Source of the DNA: UBA1672 sp033851915
GTDB taxonomy: Bacteria; Pseudomonadota; Alphaproteobacteria; Micavibrionales; Micavibrionaceae
Direction: 5' to 3'
DNA: 64,000 nt
Assembly (NCBI GenBank): GCA_033851915.1
Contig: JAWSVM010000007.1
Span: 248,001-312,000, forward strand
The position numbers and the translations under genes are program-made. Shown here piece by piece: positions 33,848 through 42,760 of the stretch (positions are counted from its first letter, which is position 1; the number at the start of each line of letters is the position of its first letter). Below the pieces are notes generated by a model. That model had not been told where the DNA came from, did not search any database, and worked only from the letters and a program-made list of their open reading frames with translations.

Positions 33848-35104
33848 ATGGACCTTATATTCTCCATCATTGCGATTATTGTATTACTGATCCTGTCGGG
33901 CTTTTTCTCGGGCGCGGAAACGGCGTTTACGGCGGCGTCTAAGGCGCGGTTGCTGTCGCGGGCAAAAGGGGGCAATAAACGCGCGGCTTTGGTTAACCGT
34001 ATCAGGGATCAAAAAGATCGTATGATTGGCGCGCTCTTGCTGGGTAATAATCTGGTGAATATTCTGGCTTCGGCGTTGGCAACCAGTGCCCTGATGAAAA
34101 TGTTCGGTGATATTGGTGTTCTTATTGCGACAGTTATGATGACCGTCTTGGTGCTAATTTTTGCGGAAGTTCTGCCTAAAACCTATGCATTTTATCATGC
34201 GGAAAGCGTTGCGATGCGTATATCGCCTGTTATTCGCGTGGTTATTATTGTGTTTGCGCCAATAACTGAGGCCGTAACGTGGATTGTGCACCGTGTTCTC
34301 AAAATGATGAATGTTGATATGTCAAAGAGTGGCGATAGTGGCTCTCACCAAGAGTTACTGCGCGGTGTGATCGATATGCATGAAGGGGCAAAGGCGGTGC
34401 AGGAACAACGCGCGATGCTGCGTTCTATCCTTGATTTGGCTGATGTTGATATTGATGAAATCATGGTGCATAGAAAAAATGTTGTGATGATTGATGTTGA
34501 ACAGCCAATGGAAAAAATTGTTGAACAAGTTTTGGCAAGCCAGTTCACGCGGATTCCTCTGTGGCGGGATAATCCGGATAATATTGTTGGCGTGATCCAT
34601 ACGAAGGAGCTGCTTCGCGAATTGTTGGATACGGGCGGCGATATCAAGAATATTGATTTGGCACGTATTGCGATGAAGCCGTGGTTCATTCCTGAGACGA
34701 CCAATCTCTATGGTCAGTTACAAGCATTCCGTGAGCGTAAGGAACATTTCTGTCTTGTTGTTGATGAATATGGTTCGTTCATGGGGGTTGTAACGTTAGA
34801 GGATATCTTGGAAGAAATCGTCGGCGAGATTGACGATGAGCATGATGAATCTATGTCGGGCGTGCGAAAATTATCTAATGATTCTTATATCATTGATGGG
34901 GCAGTTACGATTCGTGACTTGAACCGCGAATTTGACTGGCGTTTGCCTGACGAAGAATATGCCACGATCGCTGGTTTGATCCTGTTTGAATCCCGTATGG
35001 TGCCTGATATTAACCAGTCCTTCCGTTTTCACGGTTTCCAAATGGATATCGTACGTAAGCAAAGAAACCAGATCACCTTGGTGCGTATTACGCCGCCCAA
35101 ATAG
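33848..35104 (+). CDS. CorC/HlyC-type membrane protein with CNNM (DUF21) and CBS domains
   Basis: A 418-residue protein of the hemolysin C/CorB family, whose members are candidate magnesium or cation exporters. Order: N-terminal DUF21/CNNM membrane domain with helices such as IIAIIVLLILSGFFSGAETAF, LLLGNNLVNILASALATSAL and IATVMMTVLVLIFAEVLPKT; paired CBS domains (LDLADVDIDEIMVHRKNVVMID, HFCLVVDEYGSFMGVVTLEDILEEIVGEI) and a C-terminal CorC_HlyC domain (DGAVTIRDLNREFDWRLPDEEYATIAGLIL). Proteins annotated as hemolysins on this basis are generally not toxins. It follows aroB by 8 bases. Confidence 0.9.
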   Translation: MDLIFSIIAIIVLLILSGFFSGAETAFTAASKARLLSRAKGGNKRAALVNRIRDQKDRMIGALLLGNNLVNILASALATSALMKMFGDIGVLIATVMMTVLVLIFAEVLPKTYAFYHAESVAMRISPVIRVVIIVFAPITEAVTWIVHRVLKMMNVDMSKSGDSGSHQELLRGVIDMHEGAKAVQEQRAMLRSILDLADVDIDEIMVHRKNVVMIDVEQPMEKIVEQVLASQFTRIPLWRDNPDNIVGVIHTKELLRELLDTGGDIKNIDLARIAMKPWFIPETTNLYGQLQAFRERKEHFCLVVDEYGSFMGVVTLEDILEEIVGEIDDEHDESMSGVRKLSNDSYIIDGAVTIRDLNREFDWRLPDEEYATIAGLILFESRMVPDINQSFRFHGFQMDIVRKQRNQITLVRITPPK

Positions 35105-35117
35105 GGTGAGATTGTTA

Positions 35118-35438
35118 TTAATCAGGGGTAACAATTTGAACGGGAATGATATCTTCGCCTAAAGCACCATCGTTAATGAGTTGCCATTTTTCGTGTTGCT
35201 CTCCATCATAAACAGCGAATTTGAAATCACCTGTTGGATCTTTGAAAATGCAGGCCATCGGTTTTTCCATGCCATTATCTTGAAGCGTATTAAAGTTTTC
35301 TTTCAGATATGCCTTTGCGCTGTTCTCTGCCAATGTTGCGGGGGTGGTTCCCAAAAATGAACTGATGAAAGGGATGCTGCCTATTGGGTCATTCGCATTG
35401 TATTTGGTCGGTATGATTTCCACTTGTGCTTGAGGCAT
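35118..35438 (-). CDS. Small unknown protein, member of a tandem paralogous pair (copy 1)
   Basis: A 106-residue protein that I do not recognise. It has no signal peptide or membrane segment. Its middle and C-terminal half aligns by eye with the next protein: A...A..YL, then L...G..KP.A, then F.A.YD.E and a closing PV. It begins with a region not shared (EIIPTKYNANDPIGSIP). It lies convergent to the CorC-like gene, 13 bases past its stop. The shared half suggests a compact alpha/beta domain; function is unknown. Confidence 0.6.
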   Translation of the reverse strand: MPQAQVEIIPTKYNANDPIGSIPFISSFLGTTPATLAENSAKAYLKENFNTLQDNGMEKPMACIFKDPTGDFKFAVYDGEQHEKWQLINDGALGEDIIPVQIVTPD

Positions 35439-35512
35439 TATATGCGATCCTTTATGTTTAGAGATTATTATAAAATACTGTTTTAGATGTTTTTGTCAAA
35501 TGTGATGTATTG

Positions 35513-35800
35513 TTAGAAATACGGAGCAACGGGTCTTAATGCATGCACATCTTTTGGCGTAACACTTTCCGGTGCTTCATTTTCGCTGTCATAAATTGCG
35601 AAATGAATTTCTCGGTGATCAGTGATATACATCGCTGCGGCAGGTTTTGTAACGCCTTCGTGCTTTAGCTCTTCATTATGCGTCATAAGATATTGTGCGG
35701 CAATTGCTTCGGCATCTATACGGGCAGTTGCTTTTTTCCACGCGGCTTTAGGGTAGGTAATTCCGGTGTTTTTGCTCGCAAAGGCTTCTTTAAGTTCCAT
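35513..35800 (-). CDS. Small unknown protein, member of a tandem paralogous pair (copy 2)
   Basis: A 95-residue protein that I do not recognise. It is a diverged relative of the 35118-35438 protein: DAEAIAAQYLMTHNEELKHE and then GVTKPAAAMYI and HFAIYDSENEAP correspond to the same elements there. It starts with MELKEAF and a Lys/Ala-rich helix (KAAWKKATARI). No signal peptide or membrane helix is present. A gap of 74 bases separates the two genes, long enough for a second promoter. Function is unknown. Confidence 0.6.
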   Translation of the reverse strand: MELKEAFASKNTGITYPKAAWKKATARIDAEAIAAQYLMTHNEELKHEGVTKPAAAMYITDHREIHFAIYDSENEAPESVTPKDVHALRPVAPYF

Positions 35801-35856
35801 TTTTTACCCGTTTTTTTATATTATTTGTGATTTTTTATATGTTTTTCCATATTAAG

Positions 35857-36627
35857 TCAATGGTTTAGAATATTGTTCACTGTTTTAATGTTTTGTTCCA
35901 GATGTTTGGATGTGATTGTGCCGATGATAACGCCGCTGGTTCCTTTATGGTCAAAGGCAAAGCGCAGAGCATCTTCTATATTAGTGGTGTGACCGCTGGA
36001 CAGGACTTTTTTCAGGATAACACCTTTATTGTGCTTCTCGGCATAATCCAGAACGGCTTTTTCTTCTGTATAATCAGGGGTATAGGTTGCCATACATATA
36101 TCCATAAGTTCCAGCGTTTTTATACCGCCTTGCGCCGTTTTTGTGGAAGCGCCAATGGCTTTGACTAAGCCTTGATCCTTGAAATCATGCATTTTTCTAA
36201 TCAAGGCATCGTTGTTTAGAATGTCCATATCCGCGCCGTCGGAATGGATGAGCAGCGCATCGATATAATTCGTATTCAGGCGTTTGAGGGATCGCTCTAA
36301 ACTGCGTTCGAAATGATCAGGAGTGAAGTTGTAGGATGATTTCCCGTCTTCAAATTCCTCGCCAGCCTTGCCGATAATGACCCAGTCTTTCCGTTGTCCT
36401 GCCAGCAAAGTGCCAAGGCGTTCTTCACTGGTGCCATAAGCGGGCGCGGTGTCCAGCATATTGATGCCTAATGATTTAGCGAGGGCGAGCAGGTTGTGCA
36501 GGTGTTCATCATCAGGCAGGTCAAAGTCTTGCGGGTATTTAACGCCTTGGTTTCGTCCGAATTTTACAGTGCCAAGCCCGAGTGGAGAGATTTTCAGCCC
36601 TGTTTGTCCTAATGTGATGTGTTTCAT
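35857..36627 (-). CDS. Aldo/keto reductase family oxidoreductase
   Basis: A 256-residue NAD(P)H-dependent aldo/keto reductase. Seen: the N-terminal GQTGLKISPLGLGTVKFG, the catalytic tetrad Asp and Tyr in MLDTAPAYGTSEERLG, the Lys in WVIIGKAGEEF, and His in YIDALLIHSDGAD, then IGASTKTAQGG and a C-terminal cofactor segment TSGVIIGTITSKHLEQNI. It is shorter than typical AKRs (about 310), mostly because loops at the C-terminus are short. The start overlaps the stop of the FAD-dependent oxidoreductase gene by 4 bases, so the two act in one operon. Substrate unknown. Confidence 0.88.
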   Translation of the reverse strand: MKHITLGQTGLKISPLGLGTVKFGRNQGVKYPQDFDLPDDEHLHNLLALAKSLGINMLDTAPAYGTSEERLGTLLAGQRKDWVIIGKAGEEFEDGKSSYNFTPDHFERSLERSLKRLNTNYIDALLIHSDGADMDILNNDALIRKMHDFKDQGLVKAIGASTKTAQGGIKTLELMDICMATYTPDYTEEKAVLDYAEKHNKGVILKKVLSSGHTTNIEDALRFAFDHKGTSGVIIGTITSKHLEQNIKTVNNILNH

Positions 36628-37796
36628 TCAGGCTTGCTCCACTTTGCTTTATCCCATGGCGTTTGCGTGTACGCGGCCTCGGGGAGGAATGAAAAATCGC
36701 TTTCGTTTGCGGAGGGGGTAATGCTCTGCTTCTCCAAATCTTTCAAGATCATATCTGACAGCATTGGCGCGAAGGTCAGTTTTGTCGGCCAGCAATAAAG
36801 TGCGGCATCCGTATGATGGATAGTTGGCGTATCAGGCATCCAGCTATCGGTTTTTGATTTGCCCTCAATGCGATCAATCGGCAGGACGCTCCATTCTATG
36901 TTGGAAAAATCTATAGCGGGGAGATAGGCTTTCAACGCTTTCAACGCATCATTATAAACATCGCGCGGATCGGAGTCTTTTTTACGCTCTGCCACGCCGC
37001 CACCCAGATACCACACCAATGTGCCGTCACTCATTTTGTGGGTGGTGATGGAGGCGACAGGCTTATCGGTTTTACCGACCAGATGTGCATAAAGCGGGAA
37101 GGGGGCGTTTTTGACCATACCTTGCATTAAAGGGCGTTTTTGGGTGGCTAGCCCTTCATCTTGTGCGTGGGTCTTTGCAATCTGGTGGTTGCTTGCCGCG
37201 CCGGTGAAGATGATGCGCTTGGCGGTGATGTTATGTTGTTTCAGAAAGTCGAAGGGGGCGGCGGCTTGTTCCTCGGTAATCTGCTTGATGCAGTTTTTGT
37301 ATGGTTCAGCCAGCGCGCGCAGGATACTGGGGATATCGAGGACAGGCTCGCCCATGAAGATGACGCTGCCTTTAAAGCCGGAGCGTTTAATATCCTCCGA
37401 CCACTCATCATGGGGGATTTCATGGACGCTGCTGCCCAGTGCTTTCTTTGTGACTAGCTTGGTAAGGCCGCCCATAAATCCAGCGGGGATTAAGAGTTGC
37501 TGCGAATTCGCGCTAACATTTGCGGCGCGTAAATCAACATCGCCTTTACCTTTTAGAGCGTCGCGCCATAGGTCGGGCATCGCGCTGATGGATTTGGCGA
37601 GGGCGTTTACTTTGCCCGCGAGAGAGAATTTTAAGCCTGAATGGATGATTCCTTGTGAAGCGATAGTTTGTCCGCAGCCAATGCTTTCTTTTTCCAGTAA
37701 TAAAACATCATAGCCCATGGTTTTCAGGCGATTAAATGTCCACAGACCTGCGATCCCCGCGCCAAAAATCACGATGTCTGTGTTTGTTTGGTTCAT
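36624..37796 (-). CDS. FAD-dependent oxidoreductase (DAO/GlpD-like fold)
   Basis: A 390-residue flavoprotein with the dinucleotide-binding motif DIVIFGAGIAGLWTFNRL near the N-terminus and ESIGCGQTIASQGIIHSG following, as in DadA/glycine oxidase-like enzymes. The C-terminal part includes LVWYLGGGVAERK and SDMILKDLE. Start: the ATG at 37796 (MNQTNTDIVIFG) is chosen because the motif begins there; the longer frame begins at 37817. It overlaps the upstream hydrolase gene by 4 bases and the AKR gene downstream by 4. The tight order hydrolase, FAD enzyme, AKR suggests one catabolic or detoxifying pathway, but no substrate can be named. Confidence 0.8.
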   Translation of the reverse strand: MNQTNTDIVIFGAGIAGLWTFNRLKTMGYDVLLLEKESIGCGQTIASQGIIHSGLKFSLAGKVNALAKSISAMPDLWRDALKGKGDVDLRAANVSANSQQLLIPAGFMGGLTKLVTKKALGSSVHEIPHDEWSEDIKRSGFKGSVIFMGEPVLDIPSILRALAEPYKNCIKQITEEQAAAPFDFLKQHNITAKRIIFTGAASNHQIAKTHAQDEGLATQKRPLMQGMVKNAPFPLYAHLVGKTDKPVASITTHKMSDGTLVWYLGGGVAERKKDSDPRDVYNDALKALKAYLPAIDFSNIEWSVLPIDRIEGKSKTDSWMPDTPTIHHTDAALYCWPTKLTFAPMLSDMILKDLEKQSITPSANESDFSFLPEAAYTQTPWDKAKWSKPE

Positions 37797-38695
37797 AGAC
37801 TGCGTTTTTCCAGCCAATCTTCAATAACGGCGATTTGTTCGGGGGCCATCAGGGATGGAACATGCCCGCAATCTTCGAAGATATGTGTATCGAGGGAAAA
37901 ACCAATAGCAGTGCGCTGCATTTTCTCCAGAATATCTTTGGACAGGATAACAGATCGTCCACCGCGCAGCACAAGCGTGGGGCATTTTATCTGATCCCAT
38001 AGCGGCCATAAATCAACAGTGCCTGTTGGCTGTGTTTTAAAGATGCGCGCGATTTTCTCATCATACGCGTAGGCGATTTTTCCTCTGCGGATGGTGCGAA
38101 AATTATGCTCTGCCATGTATTTCCATTGCGCATCCGTAATTGGCCCCCATGTCAGGCCACGGGTTTTGCGCATGCGCTTTTCCAGCCGTGCGACGTTCTT
38201 GAATTTATAGAGTTTCTTGATAATGCGCAGGATGAATTTCACCATTTTTTTCGGCACTTCGGGGCCTACATCATTCAAAATTAGGCGACGGATCGGCGTG
38301 TTTTCTTCAGCCGCTAAAGCAATACCCAGTAGCCCGCCAAGCGAAACACCCAGCCAATCAACACTGCGTGGTGTGTTAAGATTTAAATGCGTGAGGACGG
38401 CAATAATATCTTGGTGATATTGTTTGTAATTATAATCCAGTGGATTGGGCAGGAAGTCACTGCGCCCGCGTCCGGCAAGGTCAATGGCGATAACGCGGTA
38501 TCCGCATTTGACAAGGCAAGGTGCGAGATAATCGAAATCATGCCCGTTTCCTGTTAGGCCATGGATGCAGACAATGACCTCTGTATTGTCTTGCCCCCAA
38601 TCGCTATAGACGATTTTATGTGTGCCCTCGCTGTTTTGGCATGTGAGGGCAGTCTCTATAAAGTCACGGGAGGTGGGGTCAGCTGATTTTTCCAT
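37793..38695 (-). CDS. Alpha/beta hydrolase
   Basis: A 300-residue alpha/beta hydrolase. Seen: oxyanion hole VCIHGLTGNGHDF, DLAGRGRSDF, the nucleophile elbow DWLGVSLGGLLGIALA, and the catalytic His in FEDCGHVPSLMAPEQ. The family includes esterases, lipases and haloalkane-type hydrolases, so the substrate is open. The ATG at 38695 is used; it overlaps the secA 3' end by 17 bases, and the longer frame into secA has no support. The gene is followed by the FAD-dependent oxidoreductase gene with a 4-base overlap. It has no signal peptide. Confidence 0.82.
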   Translation of the reverse strand: MEKSADPTSRDFIETALTCQNSEGTHKIVYSDWGQDNTEVIVCIHGLTGNGHDFDYLAPCLVKCGYRVIAIDLAGRGRSDFLPNPLDYNYKQYHQDIIAVLTHLNLNTPRSVDWLGVSLGGLLGIALAAEENTPIRRLILNDVGPEVPKKMVKFILRIIKKLYKFKNVARLEKRMRKTRGLTWGPITDAQWKYMAEHNFRTIRRGKIAYAYDEKIARIFKTQPTGTVDLWPLWDQIKCPTLVLRGGRSVILSKDILEKMQRTAIGFSLDTHIFEDCGHVPSLMAPEQIAVIEDWLEKRSL

Positions 38696-41420
38696 GGCAC
38701 TGTTTATATTTCTTTCCTGATTCACATGGGCATGGTGCGTTGCGTGGTGTTTTGCTCCATGTCTCGGGATCATCTTTGTTAAATGCGACGCGTTTCTGCG
38801 GGAAAGGCTTTGGCGCGGTTTGTCTGTTTTGCGGCCCTGATTTTGGCCCTGATTCTGATAGAGCGGGGTCTGATCTGCTTTCCTGTGTGGCTGGTGTGTT
38901 TTCGTCCGATCTCATGGTTAGGCTTGCGCCATTGCTATCCATGTTTACTTCAACCAAGCAGAGTGTCTGGGTGATTGTTTCCCGCATGGATTCCAGCATG
39001 TTTTGGAACATTGAAAACGCTTCGGTTTTATATTCATTAAGCGGATCTTTTTGACCAAACGCGCGTAGATTAATACCTTGGCGAAGATGATCGAGGTTTA
39101 GAAGATGTTCTTTCCAATGTTGATCAATCATTTGAAGGACGATGGATTTCTCAATTTGTCTCCAGATATCTGCGCCGGTATTGGCAACTTTTTCTGCCAT
39201 TTTCTTGTCAGAGGAATCGATAATACGCTCCATCAATTCATGGTCGGCGATGCCTTCTTCTTTTGCCCAATCTTTGACAGGAAGCTGCATATTTATAACG
39301 CGTAGGATTTCCGTTTCAAGGGTGTCCGTATCCCATTGCTCGGCATATGCACCGGAAGGGACGCAGCGTTCTACGGCATCTTCGATTGCGTCATGGCGCA
39401 TATCTTTGACCATTTCCTCGATGTTATCGGCGCTCATCACTTCACGGCGTTCTTCGTAAATTTCTTTACGTTGATTATTCATCACATCATCGAATTTCAG
39501 CAGATTTTTCCGCATTTCGAAGTTCATGGCTTCGACTTTGCCCTGTGCGCGTTCCAGCATTTTGGAAATCCATGGGTGTTCTAATGCTTCACCATCTTCA
39601 AGGCCGATGCGTTTGCTGTTTAAAAGGCCTTCCAGCTGTTGTCCTGCAAAGACGCGCATAAGATCATCTTCAACAGAGAGGAAGAAAATGGAAGCACCCG
39701 GATCGCCTTGGCGACCTGAACGTCCACGCAGCTGGTTATCGATGCGTCGTGATTCGTGGCGCTCTGTTCCCACGATGTATAAGCCGCCGGCTTCTATAAC
39801 CAGCTTCTTGTCTTTTTCAACGTCATCACGTATTTTTTGTGATTCTTTTTCTTGTTTATCTTCTGACCATGATGGATCAAGAGCGTCTTGAACAAGCATA
39901 TCGGCGTTACCGCCAAGTTGAATATCCGTTCCACGACCAGCCATATTTGTTGCAATTGTGATTGCGCCAAGCTTTCCCGCTTGACCAACGATGAATGCTT
40001 CTCTTTCATGGTGACGGGCATTTAGAACGTTGTGTTTTATTTTCGCTTTTTTCAAACGTGCGGAGAGGGTTTCTGATTTTTCAATGGAGACTGTTCCCAC
40101 CAAGATGGGTTGTTTGCGATCCATACATTCTTCGATTAGGCCAACAATTGCATCTTCTTTTTCACGCAAAGATTTATAGATTTTATCCTCGTGGTCGATG
40201 CGGGAAATGTCGGTATGTGTTGGAATAGAGATAACACCGAGTTTATAGATTTCGTCAAACTCTGCGGCTTCGGTCATCGCTGTTCCTGTCATCCCTGATA
40301 GTTTGGGATACATACGGAAATAATTCTGGAATGTGATAGAAGCCAGTGTTTGATTTTCGTTTTGAATTTCAACGTTTTCTTTGGCTTCGATGGCTTGATG
40401 TAAGCCTTCGGATAGGCGTCTGCCATCCATCATACGGCCTGTGAATTCGTCGATCAGTGTGACTTTATTATCTTGAACGATATAGTCTTTTTCACCCTGA
40501 AATAATTTATGGGCGCGCAAAGCCTGATTAACATGATGCACCAAGGAGATGTTATCCATGTCGTACATATTGCCTTCTTTAAGGATGCCATGTTCTCTTA
40601 GGAGTTCTTCGACATGCTCTTGTCCTTGCTCGGTCAAAACGATGCTTTTGTGCTTTTCTTCCAGATCGTAATCGGCATCTTCCAGTTGAGGAATGATTTT
40701 ATCAACGGAAATATAAAGTTCCATATTGCCTTCAGACGGGCCAGAAATAATTAGAGGTGTTCTGGCTTCATCAACCAAAATCGAATCAACTTCATCGACA
40801 ATGGCGAAGTTGAAGGGGCGTTGAACCATTTGGTCCAACCTGAATTTCATATTATCGCGCAAATAATCAAAGCCGAATTCATTATTCGTGCCGTAACTAA
40901 CATCCGCGGCGTAGGCTTTGCGGCGATCTTCTTCGCTGATATTGCCGGTAATACATCCTGTTGTCAGGCCAAGGAAGGTGTAGACTTGGCTCATCCATTC
41001 GGCGTCACGTTCGGCGAGGTAATCATTGACGGTTACAACATGCACGCCTTTACCTGATAGGGCGTTAAGATAAACAGCCAAGGTCGCGACAAGGGTTTTA
41101 CCCTCACCTGTGCGCATTTCCGCGATTTTCCCATCGTTCAAAGCTAATCCACCGAGAAGCTGCACATCGTAATGGCGCTGTCCTAGTGATCTCTTGGCGG
41201 ATTCACGCACAACGGCGAATGATTCGTGCAGGAGATTTTCCAGTGGCTCACCATTTTCAAGGCGCTGACGAAACAGATTGGTTTGATCCTGTAATTTCGA
41301 ATCATCCATCGGTTCGTATGTCGCTTCCAGCGCATTGATTGGATCAATGTGCTTTTGCAATGTTTTTAACGCGCGGTCATTAGAAGAACCGAATATTTTT
41401 GTTGCCAGGCCGAGTACCAT
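38679..41420 (-). CDS. secA: Preprotein translocase ATPase SecA
   Basis: Motor ATPase of the Sec translocon. The 913 residues begin at the ATG at 41420 preceded by AGGAGAC; the listed upstream in-frame starts are not needed. Seen: MRTGEGKTLVATLAVYL (Walker A), NDYLAERDAEW, GTNNEFGFDYLRDN, the DEAD-like NFAIVDEVDSILVDEARTPL, TGRMMDGRRLSEGLHQAIE, TGTAMTEAAEF, ITIATNMAGRGTDIQLGG, LRGRSGRQGDPG, and at the C-terminus the zinc-binding CPCESGKKYKQCHG that contacts SecB. All functional parts are intact. A well-formed promoter lies at 41451-41479. The next three genes (hydrolase, FAD enzyme, AKR) overlap and continue the same strand. Confidence 0.98.
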   Translation of the reverse strand: MVLGLATKIFGSSNDRALKTLQKHIDPINALEATYEPMDDSKLQDQTNLFRQRLENGEPLENLLHESFAVVRESAKRSLGQRHYDVQLLGGLALNDGKIAEMRTGEGKTLVATLAVYLNALSGKGVHVVTVNDYLAERDAEWMSQVYTFLGLTTGCITGNISEEDRRKAYAADVSYGTNNEFGFDYLRDNMKFRLDQMVQRPFNFAIVDEVDSILVDEARTPLIISGPSEGNMELYISVDKIIPQLEDADYDLEEKHKSIVLTEQGQEHVEELLREHGILKEGNMYDMDNISLVHHVNQALRAHKLFQGEKDYIVQDNKVTLIDEFTGRMMDGRRLSEGLHQAIEAKENVEIQNENQTLASITFQNYFRMYPKLSGMTGTAMTEAAEFDEIYKLGVISIPTHTDISRIDHEDKIYKSLREKEDAIVGLIEECMDRKQPILVGTVSIEKSETLSARLKKAKIKHNVLNARHHEREAFIVGQAGKLGAITIATNMAGRGTDIQLGGNADMLVQDALDPSWSEDKQEKESQKIRDDVEKDKKLVIEAGGLYIVGTERHESRRIDNQLRGRSGRQGDPGASIFFLSVEDDLMRVFAGQQLEGLLNSKRIGLEDGEALEHPWISKMLERAQGKVEAMNFEMRKNLLKFDDVMNNQRKEIYEERREVMSADNIEEMVKDMRHDAIEDAVERCVPSGAYAEQWDTDTLETEILRVINMQLPVKDWAKEEGIADHELMERIIDSSDKKMAEKVANTGADIWRQIEKSIVLQMIDQHWKEHLLNLDHLRQGINLRAFGQKDPLNEYKTEAFSMFQNMLESMRETITQTLCLVEVNMDSNGASLTMRSDENTPATQESRSDPALSESGPKSGPQNRQTAPKPFPQKRVAFNKDDPETWSKTPRNAPCPCESGKKYKQCHGKIS

Positions 41421-41450
41421 AAAGTCTCCTAAAAAGTAATGAGTGCACTT

Positions 41451-41479
41451 GATATAAGGTGCAAAATCGCCCACGTCAA
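41451..41479 (-). promoter_or_regulatory. Sigma-70-like promoter for secA
   Basis: On the minus strand TTGACG (41474-41479) is a -35 match of five of six bases, followed by exactly 17 bases and TATATC (41451-41456), a -10 match of four of six bases. The implied start of transcription near 41444 gives a leader of about 24 bases with AGGAGAC before the secA ATG. Spacing, orientation and distance to the gene all agree. Confidence 0.62.
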
Positions 41480-41583
41480 TAAAAGCCCTGTGGGTAGACC
41501 TAATAATAGGTGTTGAAAACAGTAATTTCATTCGTTAGGGTCTCAGGGATTGATACATATTTAAAAAAATTAAGAGGAATATT

Positions 41584-42666
41584 ATGATAGAGCATAAGAA
41601 ATCTTGCCATGAGACGTGCACGTCAGAGCGTGGGAATGCCATTGTTGCGACACTTGTCATACTGGTTATTGCGGCAGTTGGATTTTTTGCCTATAAATCC
41701 GGTAAATTGGACATGGTTATGGCGAAGGGTGATTCGGCTGTTAGTGGTGCTGTTGATACTGCGGCAACGGCAGAACCTGAAAAGCCAAAAAATGAAAATC
41801 CTGTTTTAGCCAAATTATATGGTGATGAAGTTAAACGTCAGGACGTTCTTGCTTTGGTGAACACGATGCCACCGCAAATGAAACAAATACCGCCAGAACA
41901 ACTTTTCTCGTTGGCGCTGGAGCAAATTATCAACAATAAAATTATTGATAAAAATGCTGCAACATCAGGGCTTGAAAATGATTCAGAAGTTTTAAAGCAG
42001 TTGGAAGGCGTTAAAGTTCAAATCGTTCGTAATAAGTTCCTTGAAAATGCTGTGAAGTCAAAGTTGACGGATGAACGTTTGAAGGCTGAATACGAACAGT
42101 ATTTGGCGGATTTTCCTGACGTTGAAGAAGTGAAGGTTGCTCATATCCTTGTTGATAATGAAAAGCTGGCTAAAGAGCTGATTGCGAAATTGAATAAGGG
42201 GGCAGCCTTTGCAGACTTGGCGAAAGAAAACTCTCAAGATGGATCTGCTGAAGATGGCGGAGAACTTGGTTATTTTACGAAGACTGATGTTGTTCCAGCC
42301 TTTGCAAAAGCAGCCTTCGCTCTTGAAGCCGGAACATATTCAAAAGCGCCTGTGAAAACTGATTTTGGGTTTCATATCATTAAAGTTGATGAAAAACGTG
42401 CGCGTCCACCTGCACCATTTGCAGAAGCCAAGCCTTACATGGAACAAGAGTTACAGCGCGTTATTCTTGATGAAATGATTGCAGAGCTGAAAGCGGATGT
42501 TGCGATTGAGCGTTTTGATATTAATGGTAACCCAATTGCGAAAACCGAGCCTGCTGCCGGTGCAGAAGGCCAAGCAGAAGATACTCCTGCGGAAGCGGAT
42601 GTTGCTGCAACGCCAATGGATGCACCTGATGAAGATGGTGCAGCAATTGAAGGCGTTGTTGAGTAA
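41584..42666 (+). CDS. PpiC-type peptidyl-prolyl isomerase, membrane-anchored
   Basis: A 360-residue parvulin-type chaperone of the SurA/PrsA class, likely at the periplasmic face. Residues 18-35 form one membrane helix (NAIVATLVILVIAAVGFFAY). A SurA-like N-terminal helical region follows (LALVNTMPPQMKQIPPEQLFSLAL), then the rotamase core (VAHILVDNEKLAKELIAKL, ENSQDGSAEDGGELGYFTK, VKTDFGFHIIKVDE). The C-terminal tail is acidic and Ala/Pro-rich. AAGAGGAA lies before the ATG. Strong termination follows at 42691-42731. The opposite gene is secA. Confidence 0.92.
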   Translation: MIEHKKSCHETCTSERGNAIVATLVILVIAAVGFFAYKSGKLDMVMAKGDSAVSGAVDTAATAEPEKPKNENPVLAKLYGDEVKRQDVLALVNTMPPQMKQIPPEQLFSLALEQIINNKIIDKNAATSGLENDSEVLKQLEGVKVQIVRNKFLENAVKSKLTDERLKAEYEQYLADFPDVEEVKVAHILVDNEKLAKELIAKLNKGAAFADLAKENSQDGSAEDGGELGYFTKTDVVPAFAKAAFALEAGTYSKAPVKTDFGFHIIKVDEKRARPPAPFAEAKPYMEQELQRVILDEMIAELKADVAIERFDINGNPIAKTEPAAGAEGQAEDTPAEADVAATPMDAPDEDGAAIEGVVE

Positions 42667-42690
42667 CCTCTTCAACTTATAAAATTTTAT

Positions 42691-42731
42691 AAAAGCCGTG
42701 ATGTTGTATGCTTCGCGGCTTTTTATTTTTC
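42691..42731 (+). terminator. Rho-independent terminator after the PpiC-like gene
   Basis: Arms AAAAGCCGTGA (42691-42701) and TCGCGGCTTTT (42713-42723) pair over 11 bases with one wobble around an 11-base loop, followed by TTATTTTT. It lies 25 bases past the stop of the PpiC gene. It also falls inside the longer frame of the Nudix gene, which argues for the later start of that gene. Confidence 0.88.
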
Positions 42732-42760
42732 CGAAATTTAGAATAGTGAGACATAAGCAC

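Noticed and set aside
33848..35104. Hemolysin-like annotation as a toxin
   Set aside because: The CNNM-CBS-CorC layout is that of a cation transport-type protein; there is no cytolysin feature.
41498..41511. ACCTA-N4-TAGGT dyad between secA and the PpiC-like gene
   Set aside because: Arms of five bases in AT-rich DNA are expected by chance and no repressor gene is near.
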